The notes under the pieces are model-generated. The model saw only the letters and a program-made list of their open reading frames with translations, made no database searches and had not been told where the DNA came from. Position numbers and translations under genes: made by a program. Below are positions 55,604-62,347 of a stretch of 64,000 nucleotides of DNA, piece after piece. The stretch is from Microbacterium tenebrionis (GTDB taxonomy: Bacteria; Actinomycetota; Actinomycetes; Actinomycetales; Microbacteriaceae): NCBI RefSeq assembly GCF_903645325.1, contig NZ_CAHJXQ010000004.1:124001-188000 (forward strand). The letters run 5' to 3'. Position 1 is the stretch's first letter. Each line of letters begins with the position of its first letter.

Positions 55604-56398
55604 TTAGGCTGGCTCGATGTCGCCCGCTGAGGTGTCGAGGGCGTCGAGGAGTTTGCCGAGAACGATGCGGAACTCGTTATATCCCTGCTCGTAGATGACT
55701 GCGTCCATGCCCGGCCGCTCCTCGTTGTCGAAGCCGGTGATCACCTGGCGGGCTTCATCGATAGCGGCCTCGAGGCGGGTCTGGATGCCGGGGATGGTGT
55801 GGATCCACTCGTCGATGACCGTGAACGGAATCGGGGCGTAGCCGTGGGCGTCGACGCCCACGGGGAACTGGTGCCCGTTAGCGCCGTGGTCGCGGGCGTG
55901 GGTGTGCCCGTGCAGCAGCGGAACACCGTCATCCCAACGGGGCCGGTGTGCCGTGTGCCGGTCTGCGTCTTGCGAGTCCCCGGCGTAGGGGTAGTGGGAG
56001 GCCAGCACCCGATACCCACGACGGGTGCCTTCGATCACCTCGGGGAGGATCGTCCACCCTGCCGCCTCGTACAGCGGCCGAAACCGTTCGATCGCTCGTT
56101 TCGACTGCGTCGCCGGCGAGACCCGGTCATGATTACCCGGCACCAGGAATCGGCGCCCGTTCAGCTGGGCCGTCAGGGCCATGGACTGCTCGAGCGGGCC
56201 GAGCGCCAGATCCCCGAGGTGCAGCACGACATCATCAGGACCGACCGCGGCGTTCCACCGGGCGATCAGTTCCGCATCCATATCCTCCACCGTGCCGAAC
56301 GGGCGGCCGGCGAGCTCGTTGATCCGGCCATGACCGAAGTGCGTATCGGAGGTGACACAGTCGACCTGATCGAAGTCGAACCAGGGATAGTCACTCAT
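55604..56398 (-). CDS. Calcineurin-like metallophosphoesterase (Tn7-like cargo)
   Basis: A 264-aa phosphoesterase with a complete metal site: TSDTHFGHGRIN (D-x-H), HLGDLALG, VPGNHDR, ASHYPYAG and LHGHTHARDHG. It resembles phage and mobile-element metallophosphoesterases. ATG 56398 is chosen because it overlaps the stop of the small upstream gene and is followed by the conserved MSDYPWFDFDQVDCVTSDTH. The longer frame is spurious. Substrate unknown. It is convergent with tniQ. Confidence 0.87.
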   Translation of the reverse strand: MSDYPWFDFDQVDCVTSDTHFGHGRINELAGRPFGTVEDMDAELIARWNAAVGPDDVVLHLGDLALGPLEQSMALTAQLNGRRFLVPGNHDRVSPATQSKRAIERFRPLYEAAGWTILPEVIEGTRRGYRVLASHYPYAGDSQDADRHTAHRPRWDDGVPLLHGHTHARDHGANGHQFPVGVDAHGYAPIPFTVIDEWIHTIPGIQTRLEAAIDEARQVITGFDNEERPGMDAVIYEQGYNEFRIVLGKLLDALDTSAGDIEPA

Positions 56399-56669
56399 CG
56401 CGGCCCACCAGTTCGTCGAGGTCGATCCCGAACCGGCGAGCGACATCCGCCAGCGGGACGCTTTCCCCGGACGCCGTGCGCTCCCGCACGATCTGCGCGA
56501 TCTCCGCTTCCTCGGCGGCGGCGTCCGTCTCATCGACGCTCGCGGCGAGCTCGGCCAGCAGCACCGCCGGGTCGACACCGTGCTCCTCCGCCCGGCGGCG
56601 GATCTCGACGGCCGCGATACTGAGCATGCACACCCGCTTCCACGTATGCTCTCCATTCCTCACGGCCAT
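56391..56669 (-). CDS. Small HTH-like protein overlapping the metallophosphoesterase gene
   Basis: About 92 aa from ATG 56669 (MAVRNGEHTWKRVCMLS). TTG 56687 and an internal ATG (MLSIAAVEI) are alternatives. It is acidic and helical (RRRAEEHGVDPAVLLAEL, DETDAAAEEAEIAQIVRER) and ends in VPLADVARRFGIDLDELVG, an HTH-like segment. It overlaps the phosphoesterase start by 8 nt. Size, order and coupling resemble antitoxin or accessory subunits of toxin or defence pairs, but I recognise no specific family. Confidence 0.65.
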   Translation of the reverse strand: MAVRNGEHTWKRVCMLSIAAVEIRRRAEEHGVDPAVLLAELAASVDETDAAAEEAEIAQIVRERTASGESVPLADVARRFGIDLDELVGRDE

Positions 56670-56779
56670 CCACTGTTCGCTTGACAAAGAACCCTACTTA
56701 GGTGACGCTTACCAAGTAATTTCTTCCGTCGTCGCGCCCTGGCAGTGGCGATCCCAACTCGTGGAAAGGGCCACCGTCA

Positions 56780-57436
56780 ATGCGTCTGCCAAGAACTACC
56801 AGTAAGACTGTTCTCTCGTTGTTCGCGATTGTTGCGGCATTTGCTTTGGTAACCACTTCCCCTGCGACCGCGTCCGAGTATGGTGCACCGGCTGACGCGA
56901 CCGTCGATGATGATGAGGGCGTGATCTTTTCGGTTCTCGGTGACGTCGGAGACGGCGTTGGTTCGGTTGTTACGGATGCAGATCTCGCGGAACTCGGGAT
57001 CGAGGTGATCCCAGGTACAGCCTCAAGCGCACCGAAGGTGCAGGTTGAGGCTGCGCCCACCGCGCAAGCAGCGGCAACCAACAACGTACTCTTCCGGTGG
57101 AATGACTTCGGTAACCGCAAAGTTGTGTTGCGTTCCCTTCCTTACAACAAGATCCTCACCAAGCACAACTTGACGTACCGCACCCCACGCGTCGTCACCC
57201 AGAAGGCCTCGACACGAACCCCCGACGGTGGCACATCATGGCGATACCGACTTGCGGCCAAGGAGGTCAAGTGTGATTTCTGGGGGAATAACTGCAAGGT
57301 CGTGCGCACGGTCTGGGTGCGAACCGTCGTGGACTTCCGTTCGTATCAGGGGGATACATACGGAGTGGTGACCGCGTACTGTGAGGGCATTAACGGCAAG
57401 TGCCCCGATTTCGTGAAGAACGCCCTGAACCAGTGA
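56780..57436 (+). CDS. Secreted hypothetical protein (Tn7-like cargo)
   Basis: A 218-aa protein with a classical signal peptide: basic start, hydrophobic core VLSLFAIVAAFALV and cleavage expected after TSPATA (about residue 31-32). The mature part has an acidic N-terminal half and a basic, Tyr/Cys-containing C-terminal half (WRYRLAAKEVKCDFWGNNCKVVRTVWVR ... YCEGINGKCPDF; four Cys that could form two disulfides). Codon GC is clearly lower than in housekeeping genes. No domain recognised. Its stop overlaps the next start (GTGA). Confidence 0.75.
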   Translation: MRLPRTTSKTVLSLFAIVAAFALVTTSPATASEYGAPADATVDDDEGVIFSVLGDVGDGVGSVVTDADLAELGIEVIPGTASSAPKVQVEAAPTAQAAATNNVLFRWNDFGNRKVVLRSLPYNKILTKHNLTYRTPRVVTQKASTRTPDGGTSWRYRLAAKEVKCDFWGNNCKVVRTVWVRTVVDFRSYQGDTYGVVTAYCEGINGKCPDFVKNALNQ

Positions 57437-57930
57437 CGACGACGCACCGACAGCCGGATGACGTCGCGCTCTGGCGCGACGCCATCCGGGAAGCTTCGAC
57501 CTTAGAGAACCTTCGCCCGGACGACGGTCTCATCCGGCAGATCCTGCTCGGCCCAGAAACGCTCGAGTTCACCCTCGTCGGCGGTGAGGTATTCACCGTT
57601 CCGGCCTCGGCAGATCGAAACGTGATCGCATCCGCAGCCTCGAACGCGCTGGGCCGTAGTGTCATCGCCAACCAGGCCGCGGAGTGGGAGCCCCCGGCGC
57701 AGACGGTGAACTATTGGTGGGCAGAGACTCTCTACAACTTCGGCATGCTCGCTCCCGAGGGAATCGTCATGAATCCCACGGTCGTGTTCGCCCGGATCTG
57801 GCGCGAAGGGACGGTCGCAAAGATCGAGGCCTACGACGCCGACCGGACCGCCGTTGCAGAGTTCGATCTAGAAGCAGATCACCCGCCGGTAGACACTGTC
57901 ACCGACGTGCTCGAGGCCCTTCGCGCATAG
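57433..57930 (+). CDS. Cytosolic hypothetical protein coupled to the secreted protein (possible immunity partner)
   Basis: A 165-aa acidic protein without signal or membrane segment, from GTG 57433 (overlap GTGA). Blocks: VALWRDAIREASTLENLRPDDG, ETLEFTLVGGEVFTVPASADR, VVFARIWREGTVAKIEAYDAD. The short beta-rich fold, acidity and strict coupling to a secreted neighbour are features of immunity proteins. That role is inference; no family is recognised. It is the last gene before the right end. Confidence 0.7.
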   Translation: MTTTHRQPDDVALWRDAIREASTLENLRPDDGLIRQILLGPETLEFTLVGGEVFTVPASADRNVIASAASNALGRSVIANQAAEWEPPAQTVNYWWAETLYNFGMLAPEGIVMNPTVVFARIWREGTVAKIEAYDADRTAVAEFDLEADHPPVDTVTDVLEALRA

Positions 57931-58140
57931 GGGCAGAGAGCACCGTCACGACGGACATCGTGCCAACACGGCACACAAGAAGACTTGACCCCCTCTGCCC
58001 CTGCTTGTCCGGCGGACTGCAGAATTGATGGCACTGAGTCCGAGATCAGCGGCATCGGTGGTGAGGCTGAGTAAGCGAGAACTCGCGGATCTCGATCACA
58101 ACATCATTGGCACGAACTACAGAATCACTGTCACCGGACA
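57931..58140. repeat. Right end of the Tn7-like transposon
   Basis: A 210-bp non-coding end. Read inward from 58140 it gives TGTCCGGTGACAGTGATTC and then CGTGCCAATGATGTTGT, matching the left end's TGTCCGTTGACAGTGATTC and CGTGCCATTGATCTTGT. At least two TnsB-site-like cores (GTGATT, ATGATG) are spaced 21 bp. Further weaker TGATC words occur toward 58060. Confidence 0.75.
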
Positions 58141-58277
58141 CCGATCTCACGAAAGGTGGCGGAATCTCACGAAGTTGGCGGATCGTCTCACGAAACCTGT
58201 CGGAATCTCACGGAGAGTGTCGGACGGTGATCGGCGGCACCGCCATCGGTACCTGCCGAAAATGATCGTTTCCGGCG
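58141..58277. repeat. Left end of the outer element: iteron block, copy 1
   Basis: After the duplicated CCGAT come four iterons: TCTCACGAAAGGTGGCGG, TCTCACGAAGTTGGCGG, TCTCACGAAACCTGTCGG and TCTCACGGAGAGTGTCGG, about 20-22 bp apart. An imperfect palindrome GCCGAAAATGATCGTTTCCG ends the block near 58277. The 137 bp differ from 61533-61669 at one position. No gene lies between here and 58431, and nothing else is recognised there. Confidence 0.8.
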
Positions 58278-58431
58278 AGCTCGCATCCCACGTCCTTAGA
58301 CGCCTGCCGCTAGTGCTCGCCGGTACCTGCTTTCGGCAGGCGTTTCTGGCTTGTCCCCCCATCGGGCATTATCCACTCGGAGCCTCGAGGGCTCGAATGG
58401 CGATCCATCGACTCGGAACCCGTCATCGCCG

Positions 58432-59502
58432 CTACGCCAATACGTTGAGTCCCAGCCCGATCGTGAAGGCTGCGAGGAGCACGACAGCCACGATGCCCGC
58501 GAGAGTCCGGGTGCTAAACGTGGTGCGCAGGAGAGCGAGCATTTTGACGTCGACGAGGGGGCCGACGAGGAGGAGGGCGACGACTGATCCTGCGGAGAAG
58601 AATGACGCGAACGACAGGGCAAAGAACGCATCCACGTTCGAACAGATCGATACGACCATCGCGATCAAGATCATTGCCACGATCGACATGACTGGATTGG
58701 ATCCGACAGACAGGAGAACCTCACGGGGGATTAGCACCTGAATGGCACCGGCTAGTGCGCAGCCGATCACGAGTGCGGGCATGACTGCGCGGAACTCGAC
58801 GACGAACTGGGTGAGGCTGCGCCGACCGCGGCCACGGCTGCCTGACTCGTGGGCGGCTCTGTCGCATGTATCACGGAACTGGTCAGTGAGTAGAGTTCCC
58901 GGATCGGGGTGACGGCTGTACAGCCAGCCGATGAGGTTGGCGATCGCGTAGCCGCCGAGAAGGCGCGCAATCAGGATGCCGTCATCGAATCCGAAGGCTT
59001 GGTGGGTCGTGAGAATGACGATCGGGTTGACGATCGGGGCTGCGATCAAGAATGTGAGCGCATCCGGGACAGTGAAGCCGCGCATCAGCAGTCCCCGAGC
59101 AAACGGCACGTTGCCGCATTCGCAGACCGGGACGAACATGCCCAGGAGCGAGAGCACCATCCGACGCAGCCATGCCCATCGCGGCATCCAACGTTCGAGC
59201 ACCCCGGCGGGAATCCACACCTGCACGATGATCGACAAGACCACGCCGAGCGTGACGAATGGCATCGACTCAATGAGGACGCTGACAGCGAGTGTGAGGC
59301 CGTCCTGCGCGCGGGTCGGGAGGGAAACCGGGAAGAACGTCGGCGCGAAAATTTCGATCAGCAATAGTGCCGCAATCACGCACACGCCGACACCGACCAT
59401 CGCCCACGCAGCACGCGAGCGAGCAGCAGGAGGTGCCCCGCTGCTCGCCCTGGTGGTCACCTGCTCCGGGTCAGGCAACCGCGTCACTCGTGCTCGACTC
59501 AT
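58432..59502 (-). CDS. Permease of the UPF0718/ArsP family
   Basis: A 356-aa polytopic protein of the DUF318/ArsP type. The hallmark VPVCECGNVPFARGLLMRG and second Cys motif SICSNVDAFFALSFASFF are present among about eight to nine helices; PIVNPIVILTTHQAFG is also typical. Relatives export organoarsenicals or take part in metal resistance. It overlaps cadD by 4 nt, so it belongs to the cmtR-cadD-permease operon. Confidence 0.85.
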   Translation of the reverse strand: MSRARVTRLPDPEQVTTRASSGAPPAARSRAAWAMVGVGVCVIAALLLIEIFAPTFFPVSLPTRAQDGLTLAVSVLIESMPFVTLGVVLSIIVQVWIPAGVLERWMPRWAWLRRMVLSLLGMFVPVCECGNVPFARGLLMRGFTVPDALTFLIAAPIVNPIVILTTHQAFGFDDGILIARLLGGYAIANLIGWLYSRHPDPGTLLTDQFRDTCDRAAHESGSRGRGRRSLTQFVVEFRAVMPALVIGCALAGAIQVLIPREVLLSVGSNPVMSIVAMILIAMVVSICSNVDAFFALSFASFFSAGSVVALLLVGPLVDVKMLALLRTTFSTRTLAGIVAVVLLAAFTIGLGLNVLA

Positions 59503-60104
59503 CGCAGCCCGAATGCGCCACCGCTAACCAGGATGAAGATGCCCAGACCGATCAGAACGAGCGGGAACAGCACGTGTTCCCAACGTTCCAGGATCTCCGC
59601 GATCGGTCGACGAGTAGCGATGAACTTTGCGACAACGACCAGGACCGCAACGAGGGCCAGGAACACCACGCAGTACGCGACGACCGCGGCGGGACCCACG
59701 CTGAGGAACACGGGGACGTAGACGCCGATGTTGTCACCGCCGTTGGCGAAGGTGACCCCGGCCACAGCCCAGACCGCGACCTTTTTTCCTTCGATCTTGC
59801 CCTCGTCGTCATCGTCGTCGTCGCGATTGCGCCACGCCTGCCATGCCGCCCAGAGACCCAAACCCAGGGGGATGAGGCCGAAGTAGGGAATGACTTCAGG
59901 AGGGAGGAACGCTCCTGCGCCGAGAGCAACGAGTACGGCGGCGCCGAGGATGCCAGCGAACCCCAAATACTGTCCGAGCAGAATCCGGGTCGTTGTACCT
60001 CGTTGGCCCGCACCTCGGGCGAAGAACAGCGAGAGCACGATGATGTCGTCGATGTTCGTTACCAGGAACAGACCAACTGCTTGCAGGATGGAGAGGAAGA
60101 TCAT
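59499..60104 (-). CDS. cadD: CadD-family cadmium resistance transporter
   Basis: A 201-aa membrane protein with about five to six helices. The family start LQAVGLFLVTNIDDIIVLSLFFARG and second repeat VWAVAGVTFANGGDNIGVYVPVF hold the acidic residues thought to bind Cd2+. A poly-Asp cytoplasmic loop (RNRDDDDDDEGKIEGKK) separates the halves. ATG 60104 overlaps the cmtR stop. It probably exports or sequesters cadmium. Confidence 0.9.
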   Translation of the reverse strand: MIFLSILQAVGLFLVTNIDDIIVLSLFFARGAGQRGTTTRILLGQYLGFAGILGAAVLVALGAGAFLPPEVIPYFGLIPLGLGLWAAWQAWRNRDDDDDDEGKIEGKKVAVWAVAGVTFANGGDNIGVYVPVFLSVGPAAVVAYCVVFLALVAVLVVVAKFIATRRPIAEILERWEHVLFPLVLIGLGIFILVSGGAFGLR

Positions 60105-60460
60105 GCGCTGACCTCCATCGTGCAGCAGTCCGCAACTGTGCACGTGGGGTCGATGCACTCGGCCTCGTGATCCACGGCCAGGGTCGTATCCAGTAGAGCG
60201 GTCAGCGCCGTGGTCAGCCGAGGATCTGCGACCTCGTATCGAGTGCGCCGCCCCTCGGGCTCTGCCACGACGATGCCGCAGTCACGGAGGCACGTGAGAT
60301 GGTTGGAGACGTTCGATGGGCTCAGGCCCAGCTCGCGGGCGAGCGCCGCCGGATAGATCGGGCCGTCAAGCAGCGACATAAGAATGCGTGATCGCGTCGA
60401 GTCGGCCATAGCGCGGCCGAGGCGATTCATCACGTCCAAGCGAGTAGTAATAGTCAGCAC
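60101..60460 (-). CDS. cmtR: CmtR-like ArsR-family Cd/Pb-sensing repressor
   Basis: A 119-aa winged-HTH repressor: LGRAMADSTRSRILMSLLDGP, recognition helix LSPSNVSNHLTCLRDCGIVV, wing GRRTRYEVADPRL. The Cys pair in TCLRDCG corresponds to CmtR Cys57/Cys61, and C-terminal Cys residues (ECIDPTC, DCC) can supply the third ligand. GTG 60460 starts MLTITTRLDV-like sequence as in CmtR and sits only about 7 nt after a TATATT, so the mRNA may be leaderless. The operator overlaps this start. Confidence 0.9.
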   Translation of the reverse strand: MLTITTRLDVMNRLGRAMADSTRSRILMSLLDGPIYPAALARELGLSPSNVSNHLTCLRDCGIVVAEPEGRRTRYEVADPRLTTALTALLDTTLAVDHEAECIDPTCTVADCCTMEVSA

Positions 60461-60496
60461 TCAATGAATATACACGCTTGGATGTATTATCGAGTG
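60458..60496. promoter_or_regulatory. CmtR operator/promoter, imperfect palindrome
   Basis: CACTCAATGAATATACA (60458-60474) faces TGTATTATCGAGTG (60483-60496); the arms match in CACTC-AT--ATA-type positions. On the minus strand a -10-like TATATT lies about 7 nt before the cmtR GTG. The A/T-rich palindrome in the divergent cmtR/lspA region is the expected repressor site. Confidence 0.55.
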
Positions 60497-60640
60497 CGGC
60501 GCCAGATCCTCCGAATGGGCGCGATCCGAAGCGTCTGGACTACAAACGCTCAACGTCAGGAATCCCCTCGTGCACACCTCATCACTCCTACCGGAGCACC
60601 GTGCTGGCGCCCGCCATACCTACCGCATGAGTGGCGCCTG

Positions 60641-61147
60641 GTGAGGCGGGATCGAGGTCGGAGGCTGGTTGTTGCGCTCCTGGTCGCATTCAGCATGACG
60701 GTGATCGACCAGGGTTCGAAGGCTCTAGCCCTGACCCGGCTCAGCGAGCACGAGCGCATTCCCCTAGTTGGTGACCTGTTGGGCCTCCAGCTGGCATTCA
60801 ATCCCGGCACAGTCATGTCGCTCGGGTCGGGGAGCACGTGGGTGTTTACTGTGATCGGAACCACAGCGACGATCGCACTCCTCTACGCTGCGTGGCGATC
60901 CAAGTCGATCGTGTGGGCGGTCGCTATCGGATTCGTCTGGGGCGGAGCAGTGGGCAACCTCATCGATCGCCTCCTTGCCCCGCCGGGATTCGGCGTCGGT
61001 CACGTGACCGATTTCCTCGCCTACGGCAACCTCTTCATTGGCAACATCGCGGATATCTCCATCGGCATCGGCGTCGGCCTGGGCCTCATTCAGATCATCC
61101 TGAATCCCCGCCCTGAGCTTCCCCGTGGACAGTCTCCTGGTGCCTGA
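60641..61147 (+). CDS. lspA: Prolipoprotein signal peptidase (type II), mobile-element copy
   Basis: A 168-aa aspartic membrane protease removing lipoprotein signal peptides. Conserved blocks are present: VIDQGSKALAL, AFNPGTVMSLGSG, GGAVGNLIDRLL and VTDFLAYGNLFIGNIADISI with the two catalytic Asp residues (GNxxDR region and NIAD). Four helices. The frame is open back to 60464, but GTG 60641 gives family length; neither start has a strong RBS. LspA genes next to cadmium-resistance genes are recurrent on metal-resistance mobile elements; the housekeeping copy would lie elsewhere. Confidence 0.83.
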   Translation: MRRDRGRRLVVALLVAFSMTVIDQGSKALALTRLSEHERIPLVGDLLGLQLAFNPGTVMSLGSGSTWVFTVIGTTATIALLYAAWRSKSIVWAVAIGFVWGGAVGNLIDRLLAPPGFGVGHVTDFLAYGNLFIGNIADISIGIGVGLGLIQIILNPRPELPRGQSPGA

Positions 61148-61524
61148 CCTCCGCAAACTCATCTCGTCTTTACCGTAGTCATCTGTTTGCCATGTCCGCG
61201 TGAATCTCCTCCCCGTGCTGGGACGCTCGCGCTGCATGGGTCACGCGAATATGGCTTCAGCGCCCGCCGAAATCGATCGTTTCCGGCGGGCCCGCCGAGG
61301 TCGCCAGCTGACTGCACGACACGCCGGCTCGCGCACCTGCCGAAACACCCTGCCGGAACCTGTTGCGCCGAAACAGTCCGCCCGACCTTTTAGGTAGGGG
61401 TGAGAGCGAAACGCGATTACCGACAAGTTTCGTGAGACAACCGGCAGTATCGGCAGCGCACCACTCACCCGTCTTTCCGGGGATGCGCTGTCTCACCAAC
61501 CGACAACTCTCGTGAGATCGGACA
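61148..61524. repeat. Right end region of the outer element
   Basis: Non-coding. Contains a palindrome CCCGCCGAAATCGATCG / TTTCCGGCGGG (about 61261-61287) matching the subterminal palindrome of the left end. An inverted iteron TTTCGTGAGACAACCGGCAG lies near 61428-61447, and the terminal iteron CCGACAACTCTCGTGAGATC runs into GGACA at 61524. Iterons are in inverse orientation to those at 58141, as expected for the opposite end. Confidence 0.7.
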
Positions 61525-61529
61525 TGTCC

Positions 61530-61669
61530 TGTCCGATCTCACGAAAGGTGGCGGAATCTCACGAAGTTGGCGGATCGTCTCACGAAACCTGTCGGAATCT
61601 CACGGAGAGTGTCGGACGGTGATCGGCGGCACCACCATCGGTACCTGCCGAAAATGATCGTTTCCGGCG
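61530..61669. repeat. Second copy of the outer element's left end
   Basis: TGTCCGATCTCACGAAAGG onwards repeats 58141-58277 with one mismatch, including all four iterons and the palindrome, and stops matching after GTTTCCGGCG. It begins right after the TGTCC duplication of the outer element, so two same-family ends abut. It may be the left end of a third element that extends right past the sigma-factor genes, or a solo end. From 61670 to 61816 nothing further is recognised. Confidence 0.8.
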
Positions 61670-61816
61670 GGGTTCAGGACTAGTGCTCAAACGACCGCCG
61701 CAACCGCCCGCCATAATCGGAAACGGGCAGGGGCCTTCGGCTGGCAGATCTGTTCCGCGGCGCGCCCGGTGGACACGGGAAGAGTCTCGTATCGCATTGG
61801 TTTGCGGACACCGAAG

Positions 61817-62347
61817 TTACGAGACGCTCACGTCAGCGGAGGGGTCAACTGAGGTTAGAGATCGTGCGAGCTCTCGCCGGGCCGTCTGGTATTGGGTTCG
61901 CGCTGTCGATGAGGGGATGCCGACAATGCTGGCTGCGTCGGAGATGCTGAATCCGTCCCAGTGGATGAGGCCGATCAGTTCGCGAAGCTCCGGAGCGAGA
62001 CGGCTCACGGCGTCGCGTACTTCGATCGTGCGCTGGGAGTCGTCCGGAGGCGCAGCGGTGGTGAGGTGGGCACGAAGTTTGTCTGCGAGCCTCCAACGTC
62101 GTTGTGCTGCCCGCTCTGCGTTCGCGAGGACGTTGCGGGCGATCACGAACAGCCACATCCGTGCTTCTATGGTGGCGTCGGGCATGGCATCGATTCGACG
62201 CCATGCTGTTGCCATCGTCTCTGACAACAGGTCGGCCGCTTCGGCGCCGCGGGCCCGGTGCTCGAAGTACGCGAGGAGATCTGCGGCGTTCAGTGAGATG
62301 TTGTCGACGCCCCGGGACTGACGGTCGGTCAAACTACGACGGCTCAC
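61817..62347 (-). CDS. ECF-type RNA polymerase sigma factor
   Basis: A 176-aa sigma-70-family factor. Region 2: LLAYFEHRARGAEAADLLSETMATAWRR ... MWLFVIARNVLANAERAAQRR. Region 4: LAPELRELIGLIHWDGFSISDAASIVGIPSSTARTQYQTARREL. GTG 62347 overlaps the upstream stop (GTGA) with GGAGAGGA before it; a TTG at 62365 is less likely. Translationally coupled behind its probable anti-sigma factor, the reverse of the usual gene order. Confidence 0.88.
   Translation of the reverse strand: MSRRSLTDRQSRGVDNISLNAADLLAYFEHRARGAEAADLLSETMATAWRRIDAMPDATIEARMWLFVIARNVLANAERAAQRRWRLADKLRAHLTTAAPPDDSQRTIEVRDAVSRLAPELRELIGLIHWDGFSISDAASIVGIPSSTARTQYQTARRELARSLTSVDPSADVSVS

Larger units (their letters stand above)
50636..58140 (+). 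mobile_element. Tn7-like transposon (TnsA-TnsB-TnsC-TniQ), complete
   Basis: The ends are TGTCCGTTGACAGTGATTC at 50636 and its near-inverse GAATCACTGTCACCGGACA ending at 58140. CCGAT occurs directly outside both ends (50631-50635 and 58141-58145), a 5-bp duplication as made by Tn7-like transposases. Removing the insert restores the outer element's terminus TGTCCGATCTCACG, which exists intact at 61530. The 7,505-bp element encodes the full core machinery and about 2.5 kb of cargo, and has no CRISPR or Cas genes. Confidence 0.92.
50628..61524 (+). mobile_element. Outer transposon-like element with cadmium module, no own transposase, split by the Tn7-like insertion
   Basis: Left terminus TGTCCGAT (50628-50635) is interrupted after 8 bp by the Tn7-like transposon and resumes at 58146 with CTCACGAAAGG. 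The right terminus is CGTGAGATCGGACA ending at 61524, whose reverse complement repeats TGTCCGATCTCACGA. TGTCC flanks both sides (50623-50627 and 61525-61529), a 5-bp target duplication. Without the insertion it is about 3.4 kb and carries a permease, CadD, CmtR and LspA. TGT...ACA ends with several subterminal copies of TCTCACGAAACCTGTCGG-like iterons suggest a TnsB/IS21/Mu-class transposase acting in trans. Confidence 0.8.

Noticed and set aside
50636..58140. CRISPR-associated transposon
   Set aside because: No Cas gene, CRISPR repeat or guide-like sequence lies between the ends; targeting must be by TniQ or other proteins.
58025..58741. 238-aa + strand frame across the Tn7-like right end
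   Set aside because: It spans a transposon boundary and the iteron block and is antisense to the permease, so it is unlikely to be a gene.
58148..61669. TCTCACGAA repeats as a CRISPR array
   Set aside because: Repeats are about 18 bp, spaced almost without spacers, degenerate and confined to element ends. They are transposase-binding iterons, and no cas genes are present.
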